DNA from: Gluconobacter japonicus
Lineage (GTDB): Bacteria; Pseudomonadota; Alphaproteobacteria; Acetobacterales; Acetobacteraceae
DNA length: 64,000 nt
Direction: 5' to 3'
Assembly (NCBI RefSeq): GCF_002723975.1
Contig: NZ_BEWO01000009.1
Coordinates: forward strand, 62,001 to 126,000
Shown: piece after piece, positions 46,260-54,611 of the stretch
How positions within the stretch are numbered: the first letter of the stretch is position 1
Layout: the number at the start of each line of letters is the position of its first letter
The notes under the pieces: generated by a model
Seen by the model: only the letters and a program-made list of their open reading frames with translations
The model's database searches: none
Told to the model about the DNA's origin: nothing
Program-made: the position numbers and the translations under genes

Positions 46260-47008
46260 GCCGCACTCATTTCCGCAACGAGTGCATGAAGATCTTCTGC
46301 TTTGGGAGAAACACCGCACACTGTCAGCCAATTCTGCCGACTGACGAGCCCGTAAGCCTCATCGCAGATCCGCAGCAATGTATCCCAGGGCATAAATGTC
46401 CGATTGCCCCATGTATTGAAAAATACACCCTCAGCCGTGTAACCCGTCAGTGCGATCGCATGACCGCCTACATAGGCATGATCCTGAATGGCGTCCCAAT
46501 CCCAATTCGCACCCAATGGAAGATCAAGGAACCCACGAGGCACCTGCACCCCCGCCAGAACGCCTCCAAGATAAGAAATACCCCGCTTGATCCCATTGAC
46601 GGAATGGGAATCAATAACCCCGTAGGCCGTCAGATAATCTTTGGTCTGACCAGGCCGTACAAAGCCGTTTCTCTTCCAGTATCCCAACTGTTCAAGCAGA
46701 ACAGTGCCATTATCGTTCTGGCCGGTTACCGGATCAAATCCCGTAACTGCGCCATAATTCTGCAGAACCTGCTCGCTGGACAGAAGAACCAGCCCCTGAG
46801 CCGCCTTGGTCCAGGTAGCCGTAAGAGCCGCGTGCGCAGCAAACGCACAGCACCCGAACCGATCATTGCCCCACATTTGATAAGGCACACCTTCAGACCA
46901 GTCCTGACTTTCCGGAACCTCTGGAACACGCGCCGCCAGAACGGGCGAAAACCGATAGGTCCGCGCATCATAACGGGGTGGCAGCTTTCCGAGCCTGCGT
47001 TCCATCAT
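46256..47008 (-). CDS. papain-like cysteine peptidase family protein
   Basis: A 250-residue protein with the C1-like order of residues: the Cys54 region in MWGNDRFGCCAFAAHAA, catalytic His183 in YVGGHAIALTGYT and Asn198 in VFFNTWGN. Phage and prophage relatives show the same GND...G-x-C pattern. No signal peptide is present, so cytosolic unless released by another route. ATG 47008 or the adjacent ATG 47005, with GGAG nine bases upstream. It is coupled to the lipoprotein gene downstream and separated from levansucrase upstream by a terminator. Substrate unknown; it could cleave protein or peptidoglycan peptides. Confidence 0.75.
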   Translation of the reverse strand: MMERRLGKLPPRYDARTYRFSPVLAARVPEVPESQDWSEGVPYQMWGNDRFGCCAFAAHAALTATWTKAAQGLVLLSSEQVLQNYGAVTGFDPVTGQNDNGTVLLEQLGYWKRNGFVRPGQTKDYLTAYGVIDSHSVNGIKRGISYLGGVLAGVQVPRGFLDLPLGANWDWDAIQDHAYVGGHAIALTGYTAEGVFFNTWGNRTFMPWDTLLRICDEAYGLVSRQNWLTVCGVSPKAEDLHALVAEMSAA

Positions 47009-47023
47009 CAATCAACGCTCCAG

Positions 47024-47060
47024 AAAAATGAAAAGCCACCCCCACGCAGGGGATGGCTTT
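47024..47060 (-). terminator. levansucrase gene terminator
   Basis: On the minus strand AAAGCCATCCCC pairs with GGGGGTGGCTTT (47032-47060), followed by TTCATTTTTC. It lies between the levansucrase stop and the peptidase start, so the peptidase needs its own promoter or read-through. Confidence 0.85.
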
Positions 47061-47113
47061 CACAATGTCTCAATCCCGATTTTCAGGCAGAACGAACCCT
47101 GCCTTTATAAAAA

Positions 47114-48451
47114 TCAGGCGCGAACGTCATAGGCCAGAGAAGTCGGCCAGGCGACCTGCGCAAAAACCTGAGCATAGTCATGAACTTCCGTCAGGAACGT
47201 CCGGTCACCATCAAGAACCAGACGCACCGTCGGAGCAAGCGTGCCGCCAATACGATAGGTATCAGGGCTTTCAGCATTCTGGCCAGCCGCCGGAATCGTA
47301 TCGATAAACGACTGAACGTAGCCCTGCGCATCCACAAAATGCGAATACGTCGAATACGGCTGCGAAGACGGGTTACCAAGTACCAGACCCGAGCTGTTCA
47401 AAGGCTTGTAGGGACCAAAAATTCCCTTCTCGGAGACGAAACCATACACACCATCAGGGCCCGTACTTTTGCCCGTATAGGTGGAATGATGGCTGATGGT
47501 GAACAGATAGGTCAGACCGTCCTTGAAGACGAAATGCGGACGCTCCGTCTGGTCATTCACGCCCAGAGCCGTCACCAGAGCAGGCATCAGCTCCCAACGG
47601 GAATAATCGCCCTTACGCCAGTTGGACACACACCGGGAGAGACCGATTGCCGCAGCACCATATTGCGCACCCGGATCCACCGCATAACCTGGCGGAACAT
47701 GGCCCATCTCGTCAGAACCGACGACAAACTGCCCCCGCATGCCAGGAACATTGCCTTCGAACAGCGTATAAAGCTCGCCATCGCCCGGATTGATGAACGG
47801 CTGCGGGTCACGAAAATCGAAATACGCATCTTCAGAAGCGTTGGCATAATAAACGCCATCCGCCTTGAACATTTCCGTGCTGGCCGAGAAGCCCTCAAAC
47901 CAGACACCCTTGTCATCAGCATGAATGGTGCCGGAGCAAACAGCCGGAACAGAATTACCATCCGGCGCACCAACGGACGTGTAGAACATGTCGACCTTGT
48001 TCTCGCTGCCTTCACGCATCACCAGAGAACCGGACCACTCCCAGGGACGCAGATCAGCAGACGTCTGAAACAGGCGGCCACCCCATGTCCACTCAACACC
48101 GTCGGCGCTGTACCAATAGCCGATATAGGCGCGATCATTGCGGGAGTGCCATTCGTCATAAATCTTGGCATTGGTCTTGTCGATTTTGTCCACAGCCAGG
48201 GACCAGAGAACAAACCAGCCCTTATACGTCACAGTGCGCATATGCATGTCACGAAGGGTGCCACTGTCCCAGATCATCACATCGTTAGACATGACCGGGA
48301 AATTGTAGTCGATTACCGGCATTGTCGTTGTCGGATCGTCCGTACGAACCTTCAGCGCGTCAGCAATCGTCCACCGGGACGAGCGATAGTTCGGAAGCAC
48401 GCGACGAACAGCCGTGTGCTGATCCAGAATTCGGCTGGAAATAGCATTCAT
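47114..48451 (-). CDS. levansucrase (GH68), signal-less
   Basis: Transfers fructose from sucrose to levan or water. The 445-residue GH68 five-bladed propeller shows the nucleophile Asp in VMIWDSGTLRD (residues about 58-68), the WEWSGSLVM block, the stabiliser Asp in DFRDPQPFINP, and the acid/base Glu in NDQTERPHFVF. The N-terminus, MNAISSRILDQHTAVRR, has no hydrophobic signal, as in the Zymomonas enzyme, which is nonetheless secreted. It follows the holin-like gene by 43 bases on one transcript. Export, if it occurs, must be by a non-Sec path. Confidence 0.95.
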   Translation of the reverse strand: MNAISSRILDQHTAVRRVLPNYRSSRWTIADALKVRTDDPTTTMPVIDYNFPVMSNDVMIWDSGTLRDMHMRTVTYKGWFVLWSLAVDKIDKTNAKIYDEWHSRNDRAYIGYWYSADGVEWTWGGRLFQTSADLRPWEWSGSLVMREGSENKVDMFYTSVGAPDGNSVPAVCSGTIHADDKGVWFEGFSASTEMFKADGVYYANASEDAYFDFRDPQPFINPGDGELYTLFEGNVPGMRGQFVVGSDEMGHVPPGYAVDPGAQYGAAAIGLSRCVSNWRKGDYSRWELMPALVTALGVNDQTERPHFVFKDGLTYLFTISHHSTYTGKSTGPDGVYGFVSEKGIFGPYKPLNSSGLVLGNPSSQPYSTYSHFVDAQGYVQSFIDTIPAAGQNAESPDTYRIGGTLAPTVRLVLDGDRTFLTEVHDYAQVFAQVAWPTSLAYDVRA

Positions 48452-48494
48452 ATTTTCATGATCCGTATTGAATAGTGTTTGAAAAATAACCCTG

Positions 48495-48812
48495 TCAGGC
48501 GCCTTGTTGCGGAGCCTTGCCAGGAGAAGGATCAGTTGCTCCCGGAGCAGCGTCTGTTTTCACGCTCTCTCCGTCTTTCGGGACAACGACCTTCTTGCTG
48601 ACCTGCCGTTCCAGACGGTTGGCAGCCCAGCCAATATTCAGCCCCAGAAGGGCCACCAGACGGTAAATTCCGTTGAATCGTGATGTATTCTGTGGGGGAG
48701 GCAAAAAGACCGTAACCAGTTTGCATCCAATAATCAGTAAAGCCACCCACAGCTCATATCGAGCCGGGATGTCGGCGAGCAGACCAGAAAGGTCGAAACC
48801 GGAAATATCCAC
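48495..48812 (-). CDS. small two-helix membrane protein, holin-like
   Basis: A 105-residue protein with two membrane segments, YELWVALLIIGCKLVTVFL (residues about 19-37) and a second around IYRLVALLGLNIGWAANRL, then a charged, Pro/Ala-rich tail. Size, topology and the PPP turn between helices resemble class II holins and similar phage lysis proteins. GTG 48812 has AGGA nine bases before it; an in-frame ATG at 48854 lies in the loop of the terminator hairpin and is not credible. It leads the levansucrase transcript. Function is inferred from topology only. Confidence 0.65.
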   Translation of the reverse strand: MDISGFDLSGLLADIPARYELWVALLIIGCKLVTVFLPPPQNTSRFNGIYRLVALLGLNIGWAANRLERQVSKKVVVPKDGESVKTDAAPGATDPSPGKAPQQGA

Positions 48813-48836
48813 ACTCTGAAATCCTGCTTGGCGCAC

Positions 48837-48871
48837 AAAAAAAAGAGGCTGCATCCATCGGGATGAGCCTC
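48837..48871 (-). terminator. leader terminator / attenuator ahead of the levansucrase transcript
   Basis: On the minus strand GAGGCT pairs with AGCCTC across a 15-base loop and is followed by eight Ts, only about 25 bases before the first gene. No upstream gene needs it, so it is either the end of a small RNA or a transcription attenuator. A TGAGCC in the early leader (48926-48931) could pair with GGCTCA of the 5' arm to form an antiterminator. Confidence 0.65.
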
Positions 48872-48939
48872 TCGTAAAATCTTATTTTCAATATGAATTA
48901 TCGAACCATCAGCTAAGCGACTTATGGCTCAATGCCACA

Positions 48940-48968
48940 GTTATATGAAAAATCCGGATGCAGTTCAA
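48940..48968 (-). promoter_or_regulatory. promoter of the levansucrase leader
   Basis: TTGAAC (48963-48968) and TATAAC (48940-48945) on the minus strand are exactly 17 bases apart, a good sigma-70-type promoter. Transcription would start near 48933 and produce a leader of about 100 bases containing the hairpin. Confidence 0.7.
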
Positions 48969-49085
48969 GCGTAAAATGTCAGATACGCCCAAGATGAGTT
49001 GAAACCTCTCCTGCACACCCCTAATTTCGACATTGGGAAAGTCTCTTTTTTCCCAAAGAGACATCGACGAGAGATCACATCCATC

Positions 49086-49472
49086 ATGACGATCCGTTTA
49101 ACGCGATCCGCACTGGCTTTTGCAGCCCTGCTAACCGCTACTCCAGCCCTTGCCGAGCCAGGCGGCTGTATCAAATACGGCGCAGCCGGTGCTGTCGGCG
49201 GTCACCTTGCCAATCACCATGCCGTTGTCGGTGCCATGGGAGGATGTGCTGCCGGCATGTACCGCCGTCATCTGTATCGCAAGGATCTGCGCGAGAAAGC
49301 AGCTCTTTGGGACAAGGAACACCCAGCAGACCCGAATGCCAGCTGGTGGCAGCGTCATCATGATGCAGCATCCACCAAGCAGAAAGCAGAATGGTATGAC
49401 GCCGAACACCCTGAACCAGGCCCCAATACACCGGCGCCTGCGCCCCAGGCTCAGCCCAACCAACACTTCTGA
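49086..49472 (+). CDS. small secreted glycine-zipper-like protein
   Basis: A 128-residue exported protein. The signal peptide ends near TPALA-EPGG, followed by YGAAGAVGGHLANHHAVVGAMGGCAAG, which has the small-residue spacing of glycine zippers and two cysteines, then a charged helix (RRHLYRKDLREKAAL) and a Pro-rich tail with PAPAPQAQP. Similar short proteins are frequent in acetic acid bacteria but uncharacterised. ATG 49086 follows GAGAGATC. Divergent from the levansucrase leader. Confidence 0.78.
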   Translation: MTIRLTRSALAFAALLTATPALAEPGGCIKYGAAGAVGGHLANHHAVVGAMGGCAAGMYRRHLYRKDLREKAALWDKEHPADPNASWWQRHHDAASTKQKAEWYDAEHPEPGPNTPAPAPQAQPNQHF

Positions 49473-49478
49473 AAACAG

Positions 49479-49508
49479 AAACGCCCGGCCTGAAGCCGGG
49501 CGTTTTCT
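49479..49508 (+). terminator. terminator after the small secreted protein gene
   Basis: AACGCCCGGC pairs with GCCGGGCGTT around CTGAA, then TTCTCTT. It is close to the convergent hemH stop. Confidence 0.85.
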
Positions 49509-49532
49509 CTTCCAAACGCTCTCAATCACCTC

Positions 49533-50564
49533 TCAGGAAAACTGAAATCCCTTAAGCGCAGACCGGGAAAGACCCTCCAAAAGGTCGATGGCTTCGTCCG
49601 TATCGTTCAAACACGGAATCATGGCGAACTCTTCACCGCCAGCATGCATGAATTCCTCACGAAGCTCATTGCCAATTTCGTCGAGTGTCTCAATACAATC
49701 CGACATAAAGCCGGGCATAATCACCGCAATCTTGGTGACCCCCTGCTTGGGCAGCGCGGTAACATAAGGTGCCGTATAAGGCTGGATCCACTCCAGCGGC
49801 CCAAAGCGAGACTGGAATGTGAGCGGCATCTGCTCATCACTAAATCCCAATGCTTTCCGCAAGGCTACAATCGTACGCTGACACTCTTCCTGATAGGAAT
49901 CGCCTTTTTCAACGCAGGTTTTCGGCAATCCATGAAAGGAGGCAACAATAGCCTGAGGCTTGAAAGACAAACCCTCCAAAGTCTTACGAACAGACTGTTC
50001 CAACGCACGGACAAACAACGGGTGATCCGGAAAAGACGGCATCGTCAGCACAGAAGGCTGACGGCGTAACTTCATAAGTGCACGGAAAAGATGATCGTTC
50101 GCTGTCGCAGTCGTCGTCGCTGAATACTGCGGATAAAGCGGAATGCTGATGATCCGGTCACACCCTTTATCCATCAGGCTTTCCACACCCTGTGCCACAG
50201 ACGGCTGCCCGTAACGCATTCCCCATTCAACAGGCACGCCATCGCTCTCGAGACGCAAAGCCAGCTTCTCAGCCTGTCGCTGGGTATAAACTCGCAATGG
50301 CGAAGCATTCTCTTCGCGATCCCAGATGCGTGCATAATTAGCACCACTGGCGAATGGACGTTTTGTAAGGATGATGCCCTGCAAAATGGGCTGCCAGATC
50401 AACGGCGGACTTTCAATCACGCGTCGATCAGAAAGAAACTCACTCAGGTAACGACGTACAGCAAAGTAGCCAGTATCGTCAGGTGTCCCGAGATTGAGGA
50501 GAAGAACGCCAGTCCGCCCATGAGGAGGAGAAGCATTGCGTGGTTTTTTGAAAAAAAAGGCCAT
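49533..50564 (-). CDS. hemH: ferrochelatase
   Basis: Inserts Fe2+ into protoporphyrin IX in the last step of haem synthesis. The 343-residue protein has GVLLLNLGTPD at the start, the RYLSEFLSDRRV block, IPLYPQYSATTTA, IVASFHGLPKTCVEKGD with the catalytic His, and GFMSDCIETLDEIGNELRE with the conserved Glu. The start follows AAGGGCACT. High demand for cytochromes in this oxidative bacterium fits the gene. Confidence 0.97.
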   Translation of the reverse strand: MAFFFKKPRNASPPHGRTGVLLLNLGTPDDTGYFAVRRYLSEFLSDRRVIESPPLIWQPILQGIILTKRPFASGANYARIWDREENASPLRVYTQRQAEKLALRLESDGVPVEWGMRYGQPSVAQGVESLMDKGCDRIISIPLYPQYSATTTATANDHLFRALMKLRRQPSVLTMPSFPDHPLFVRALEQSVRKTLEGLSFKPQAIVASFHGLPKTCVEKGDSYQEECQRTIVALRKALGFSDEQMPLTFQSRFGPLEWIQPYTAPYVTALPKQGVTKIAVIMPGFMSDCIETLDEIGNELREEFMHAGGEEFAMIPCLNDTDEAIDLLEGLSRSALKGFQFS

Positions 50565-50649
50565 AGTGCCCTTCAGTGTGAAACAGGGCTAGCAACGGCG
50601 AAAGAGGAAAAACGTATCAAGTGTAGGGATACGCGTCCCTTTCGGGACG

Positions 50650-50781
50650 CTATCGTCGGCGCTTTACACGCGCATAGGAGAAGCTTGGTCGCTCAGCCCT
50701 TAGGGATGCATTGTAAATAATAACCGCCGTGACGGCACCGATTGATCCGATATACGGCATGAAAGTATTCATCAGAGCCAT
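50650..50781 (-). CDS. 43-residue single-helix membrane protein
   Basis: A short ORF starting MALMNTFMPYIG behind a near-perfect AAGGAGG site (CAAGGAGGCGAAT-ATG). It has one hydrophobic helix (about residues 8-24, YIGSIGAVTAVIIYNA) and a basic tail ending VKRRR, predicting the tail in the cytosol. A GNRA-looped hairpin GCGTCCC-GAAA-GGGACGC (50633-50650 on the plus strand) follows directly. No recognised family. Longer in-frame starts upstream are possible but lack such a binding site. Confidence 0.68.
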   Translation of the reverse strand: MALMNTFMPYIGSIGAVTAVIIYNASLRAERPSFSYARVKRRR

Positions 50782-51028
50782 ATTCGCCTCCTTGAACCCT
50801 CTGGGAAAGTTTTCCGTGGGCTCAATATTGAGAGTGGTCATATCGCCGCCGGGTTTCAAGAAAAAAATTCATATTCCCCGCGGAAATTTTATCTTCGCAC
50901 GAAATAACTTTTATTTTTCTGGATCTTAGCGCTTCGGGAATCGGTCAGAATCCTCTTGAGAAGGCAACTTCCCGACACCCCACCCGTTAAAACAGAGACA
51001 CATTTGATTGTTCGGAAGGACCACTCCA

Positions 51029-51451
51029 ATGGCGACTCAAGATCCAGTCATCTACGTCATCGCTGACGGCGAAAAAGGCCGCTTTCTTCGCCTGGAAGGA
51101 AGCCAGCTTCGCACCATAGAGAATTTTGACCTGCATAAAGGCTCCGACGCTGCCAAAGACGTAGGGTCCATCAAAGCAGCTCACACAAATCCCAAAGAGC
51201 AGCTCAAAGCCCATTTCACAAAAGATCTGGCGACGCACATCAATAAAGCCGCACAGGATTCCAATATCGAGGGCATTTTCCTCGTGGCTCCAGCGCAGGC
51301 ACTGCACGATATCCGCGAGCATCTCGACAAACCAACAACCAAAAAGCTGTTCAAGACCCTGACTAAGGATCTGACGAACACCAGCGATCATGACCTGCTC
51401 AAGCATCTTGACCGCCCAGAAACCGGATGGCCTGAACTCGCCCCGGTCTAA
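51029..51451 (+). CDS. host attachment protein family (baeRF-like)
   Basis: A 140-residue cytosolic protein resembling the family named for attachment of Agrobacterium to hosts, a relative of release-factor eRF1-like folds. The pattern VIYVIADGEKGRFLRLEG at the start, KAHFTKDLATHINKAA, IFLVAPAQALHDIREHL and DLTNTSDHDLLKHL near the end is characteristic. ATG 51029 is preceded by GGAAGGA. The real biochemical role is unknown; the name should not be read as function here. Confidence 0.85.
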   Translation: MATQDPVIYVIADGEKGRFLRLEGSQLRTIENFDLHKGSDAAKDVGSIKAAHTNPKEQLKAHFTKDLATHINKAAQDSNIEGIFLVAPAQALHDIREHLDKPTTKKLFKTLTKDLTNTSDHDLLKHLDRPETGWPELAPV

Positions 51452-51469
51452 GTCAAGGGGCAGGCTGCG

Positions 51470-52579
51470 TCATGCTACGGCGCGGCCTGCCACGCAGGCC
51501 TGACGTGTTCCTGTGGTCTGAGGCCATGAAGAGGGCAACCGTCGAAGATAACGGACAGCCAGAAGCGCAAAACACTGCGCCTCCAACGCATCACCATCCC
51601 ACCCCAGAGCGTCAACAGACGCTACGTTTCCAAGGCGCGAACGCAATCGGTCCATCAGCACCGGATTATGTCGTCCACCGCCTGCAACAAACCACCTGTC
51701 CGGCGTAACATCCATCGGTGTCCGAGCAATCGCCTCCACCGTAAATGCCACTAATGTTGCAGCCCCATCTTCGGGCGAAAGCGCCTGCACAGCTTCCATA
51801 GCAGACCCATGAAAGCTCAACCGGTCCAAAGATTTCGGCATCGGACGTTTGAGATACGGGCTATCCAGCAATCGCTCCAATACCCCCCGATTCACTGTCC
51901 CCTTACGAGCCAGGGCACCATCGGTATCGCACGCCACACCCGTATGACGCTCCGCCCAATCATCCAGCAAAGCATTGCCTGGCCCCGTATCACAGGCCCA
52001 GACCTGACGAGCACCATCCTGAACCGGCCCCAGCAGCGTGACATTCGCCACGCCCCCGATATTCAACACGGCTACAGACTTCTCTTCTCGCTCCAGAAGC
52101 GCTGCATGAAGGACAGGAACCAGCGGCGCTCCTTCGCCCCCATAATCCAGATCCCGTGCCCGAAAATCATAGATAACGGGAATGCCGCACTGCTCCTGCA
52201 ACAAAGCACCATCACCAATCTGCCAGCTTCGCCCAATGTCCGGCTGATGCAGAATGGTTTGCCCATGAAAGCCAATGACGTCCGGTACAATCGTCGGCAC
52301 CATGTTCCGAAGCGCGGTTACGGCCTCGACATGCCTGAGTGTTACCGCCCGTTCGACATCCTTCAGATCAGCCTCAGTGCCAGAAAGTTCGGCGGCATGA
52401 TCCAGAAGCAATCGCAGCCGATCTCGTAACATCTGATCATACGGAAGCGTCAAACCTGGCCCATACTCTGCAATGCGTTCCCCATCCGTAAGAACAAGGG
52501 CCGCATCCACACCATCGAGCGACGTGCCGCTCATCAACCCAATAGCCCAGCGCAGATCGGCCGATCCGGTCTCAGGCAT
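51470..52579 (-). CDS. anmK: anhydro-N-acetylmuramic acid kinase
   Basis: Phosphorylates anhMurNAc to MurNAc-6-P in peptidoglycan recycling. The 369-residue ASKHA-fold kinase has AIGLMSGTSLDGVDAALV (phosphate-binding loop), IGFHGQTILHQP, LNIGGVANVTLL and CDTGPGNALLDDW. It begins at the murQ stop with a one-base overlap, so the two sequential recycling enzymes are translationally coupled. Confidence 0.96.
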   Translation of the reverse strand: MPETGSADLRWAIGLMSGTSLDGVDAALVLTDGERIAEYGPGLTLPYDQMLRDRLRLLLDHAAELSGTEADLKDVERAVTLRHVEAVTALRNMVPTIVPDVIGFHGQTILHQPDIGRSWQIGDGALLQEQCGIPVIYDFRARDLDYGGEGAPLVPVLHAALLEREEKSVAVLNIGGVANVTLLGPVQDGARQVWACDTGPGNALLDDWAERHTGVACDTDGALARKGTVNRGVLERLLDSPYLKRPMPKSLDRLSFHGSAMEAVQALSPEDGAATLVAFTVEAIARTPMDVTPDRWFVAGGGRHNPVLMDRLRSRLGNVASVDALGWDGDALEAQCFALLAVRYLRRLPSSWPQTTGTRQACVAGRAVA

Positions 52580-53466
52580 TACAGAGCAGCCAAAACAGCA
52601 TGCAGATCACCCTTATGCCGCTGAAGAAGGTCTTCAACATGATCGGCCGCCACCCCATGCCGGATCAGAACAGCCCGTTTCACATTCCCACCGACCAAGG
52701 AAAGCGCTTCACGCACCTCTTCATCAGTCCCTCCGGCAAGCTCAGACACCATGCGCTCGGCACGTTTCTGAAGCTTGTCATTGCTGATGCGCATATCCAC
52801 CATACGCCCACGATACACATGCCCAAGCCGCGTCATCAGAGCCGTAGAAAACAGGTTCAGCACTACCTTCTGCGCGGTCCCTGCCGCCATACGGGTTGAT
52901 CCAGCCAAAACCTCTGCTCCAGTCGGAATAGAAATTCCAATTTCAGCGTCCCGAAGCAGACGCCCATCCGCATTGCCGCTAACCCCGATCGTCAGCGCCC
53001 CTGCATCACGGCCAGCCCGTACCATCGCGCAGGTGTAGGGCGTGTTTCCGCTAGCAGCGACCCCAATCACCACATCATCCGCAGTCGGAACATGCTCGCT
53101 CAGGTCAAGACGCGCCTGATCTTCACGATCCTCTGCCCCCTCAACTGCCTGTGTCCCGGCCCCCGCTCCGCCCGCAAGCAGCAGAACTAGACGCTCCGGT
53201 GCAAGCCCGAAAGTCGGCGTCAATTCAACTCCGTCCTGAACCCCAATCCGACCAGATGTCCCTGCTCCCGCATAAATCAGACGACCACCCCGTTGAAGAC
53301 GTGGCACAGCAGCGTCAACAGCCCGCTCAATCGAAGGGAGCGCCTCCCCAACCCGATCCAGCGCAGATTTCTGCGACTCCAGTAAACGCCCTAGCAGAGC
53401 ATCCAGAGGAAGAAGCTCAATGGTCTGGTTTGCTTCCAAAACGGTCTCGGTGCGTGGAACAGTCAC
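52579..53466 (-). CDS. murQ: N-acetylmuramic acid 6-phosphate etherase
   Basis: Cleaves the lactyl ether of MurNAc-6-P to give GlcNAc-6-P. The 295-residue SIS-domain protein shows RLIYAGAGTSGRIGVQDGVELTPTF near residues 61-85, VVIGVAASGNTPY and LAGSTRMAAGTAQKVVLN, the standard MurQ blocks with catalytic Glu. It starts at GTG 53466 behind AGAGGG. First gene of the murQ-anmK pair. Confidence 0.96.
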   Translation of the reverse strand: MTVPRTETVLEANQTIELLPLDALLGRLLESQKSALDRVGEALPSIERAVDAAVPRLQRGGRLIYAGAGTSGRIGVQDGVELTPTFGLAPERLVLLLAGGAGAGTQAVEGAEDREDQARLDLSEHVPTADDVVIGVAASGNTPYTCAMVRAGRDAGALTIGVSGNADGRLLRDAEIGISIPTGAEVLAGSTRMAAGTAQKVVLNLFSTALMTRLGHVYRGRMVDMRISNDKLQKRAERMVSELAGGTDEEVREALSLVGGNVKRAVLIRHGVAADHVEDLLQRHKGDLHAVLAAL

Positions 53467-53490
53467 AGCTAACCCTCTTTATCCCGACAT

Positions 53491-53526
53491 AAAAAATGCG
53501 CCGGAAGGTCTCCCTTCAGGCGCATT
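53491..53526 (-). terminator. asd terminator
   Basis: On the minus strand AATGCGCC and GGCGCATT pair (with an inner AAGG/CCTT), followed by six Ts. Lies between asd and the murQ start. Confidence 0.85.
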
Positions 53527-53544
53527 CCAATCTGCAAACGATAC

Positions 53545-54588
53545 TCAGTCCTTCGGAGGAAGCAGCGCCCCATCCTTCAGAAGATCCTGCTCAACCAGAC
53601 TCTCCGCAATCTGCACGGCATTCAAAGCAGCACCCTTGCGAAGGTTGTCAGAGACACACCAGAGCGCCAGACCATTCTCCACGGTCGGATCAATTCTCAG
53701 GCGCGACACATACGTCGCATCTTCCCCAACGCACTCAATCGGCGTCACATAGCCACCGTCCTCGCGTTCATCACGCAGGATCACCCCCGGAGCCTTACGA
53801 AGCGCTTCACGGGCCTTCTTGAGATCAATCGGCTTCTCACACTCAATGCTGATCGCCTCGGAATGCCCGATGAAGACCGGCACCCGCACGCAAGTCGCCA
53901 GAACCTGAATATCCGGATCGAGAATCTTGCGGGTCTCAACCGCCATCTTCCACTCTTCCTTGGTCGCCCCATCATCCATGAAGCGATCAATATGTGGAAT
54001 GACGTTAAAGGCGATCTGCTTGGTAAACTGCGCAACCGTCGGCGGATCGTTCACGAACGTGCCCTTGGTCTGACCAAACAGCTCGTCCATGCCATCTTTC
54101 CCCGCACCAGACACCGCCTGATACGTCGAAACCACAATACGCTTGATCTTGAAGAGATCATGCAACGGCTTCAGGGCCACTACCATCTGTGCAGTGGAAC
54201 AGTTCGGGTTCGCGATGATGCCACGACGCGCCTTCTTCAGCGCTTTAGCATTCACTTCCGGCACAACCAGCGGAATACCCGGCTCCATACGGAAATGGGA
54301 CGTATTATCGATCACGATACAACCCGCTGCCGCAGCCTTCGGCGCATAGACTGCCGAAATCTCACCGCCCGGCGAGAAAAGGGCAATATCCCAGCCTTTG
54401 AAATCAAACGTCTCAAGATTCTGAACCTTGAGAACCTTCTTGTCTCCAAAGGAAATTTCTTTCCCGACCGAGCGCGGCGACGCGAGCGCCACAACCTCGT
54501 CAACAGGGAAATTCCGTTCCGCCAGAATGCGTAGCAGTTCGCGCCCCACCGCTCCCGTGGCACCCGCAACCGCAACCCGATAACCCAT
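53545..54588 (-). CDS. asd: aspartate-semialdehyde dehydrogenase
   Basis: NADPH-dependent reduction of aspartyl phosphate, feeding lysine, methionine, threonine and diaminopimelate. The 347-residue protein has VAVAGATGAVGRELL, the catalytic Cys in IIANPNCSTAQMVVAL (about residue 129), STYQAVSGAGKDGM, and the catalytic His region RVPVFIGHSEAISIE. It follows the 2OG oxygenase gene on the same strand by 23 bases. Confidence 0.97.
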   Translation of the reverse strand: MGYRVAVAGATGAVGRELLRILAERNFPVDEVVALASPRSVGKEISFGDKKVLKVQNLETFDFKGWDIALFSPGGEISAVYAPKAAAAGCIVIDNTSHFRMEPGIPLVVPEVNAKALKKARRGIIANPNCSTAQMVVALKPLHDLFKIKRIVVSTYQAVSGAGKDGMDELFGQTKGTFVNDPPTVAQFTKQIAFNVIPHIDRFMDDGATKEEWKMAVETRKILDPDIQVLATCVRVPVFIGHSEAISIECEKPIDLKKAREALRKAPGVILRDEREDGGYVTPIECVGEDATYVSRLRIDPTVENGLALWCVSDNLRKGAALNAVQIAESLVEQDLLKDGALLPPKD

Positions 54589-54611
54589 GATCTTTTCCGT
54601 TCCCTTTAAAA

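Noticed and set aside
47180-48475. Plus-strand open frame opposite levansucrase
   Set aside because: Antisense to an unmistakable GH68 gene; Arg/His-rich shadow.
48818-48858. ATG 48854 or 48858 as start of the holin-like gene
   Set aside because: Both lie in the loop of the terminator hairpin before its T tract; terminated or folded RNA could not initiate there, and GTG 48812 has a proper AGGA.
45472-49500. Genomic island integrated at tRNA-Pro
   Set aside because: No integrase, and I could not find a second copy of the tRNA 3' end within the window, so integration at the tRNA is unsupported.
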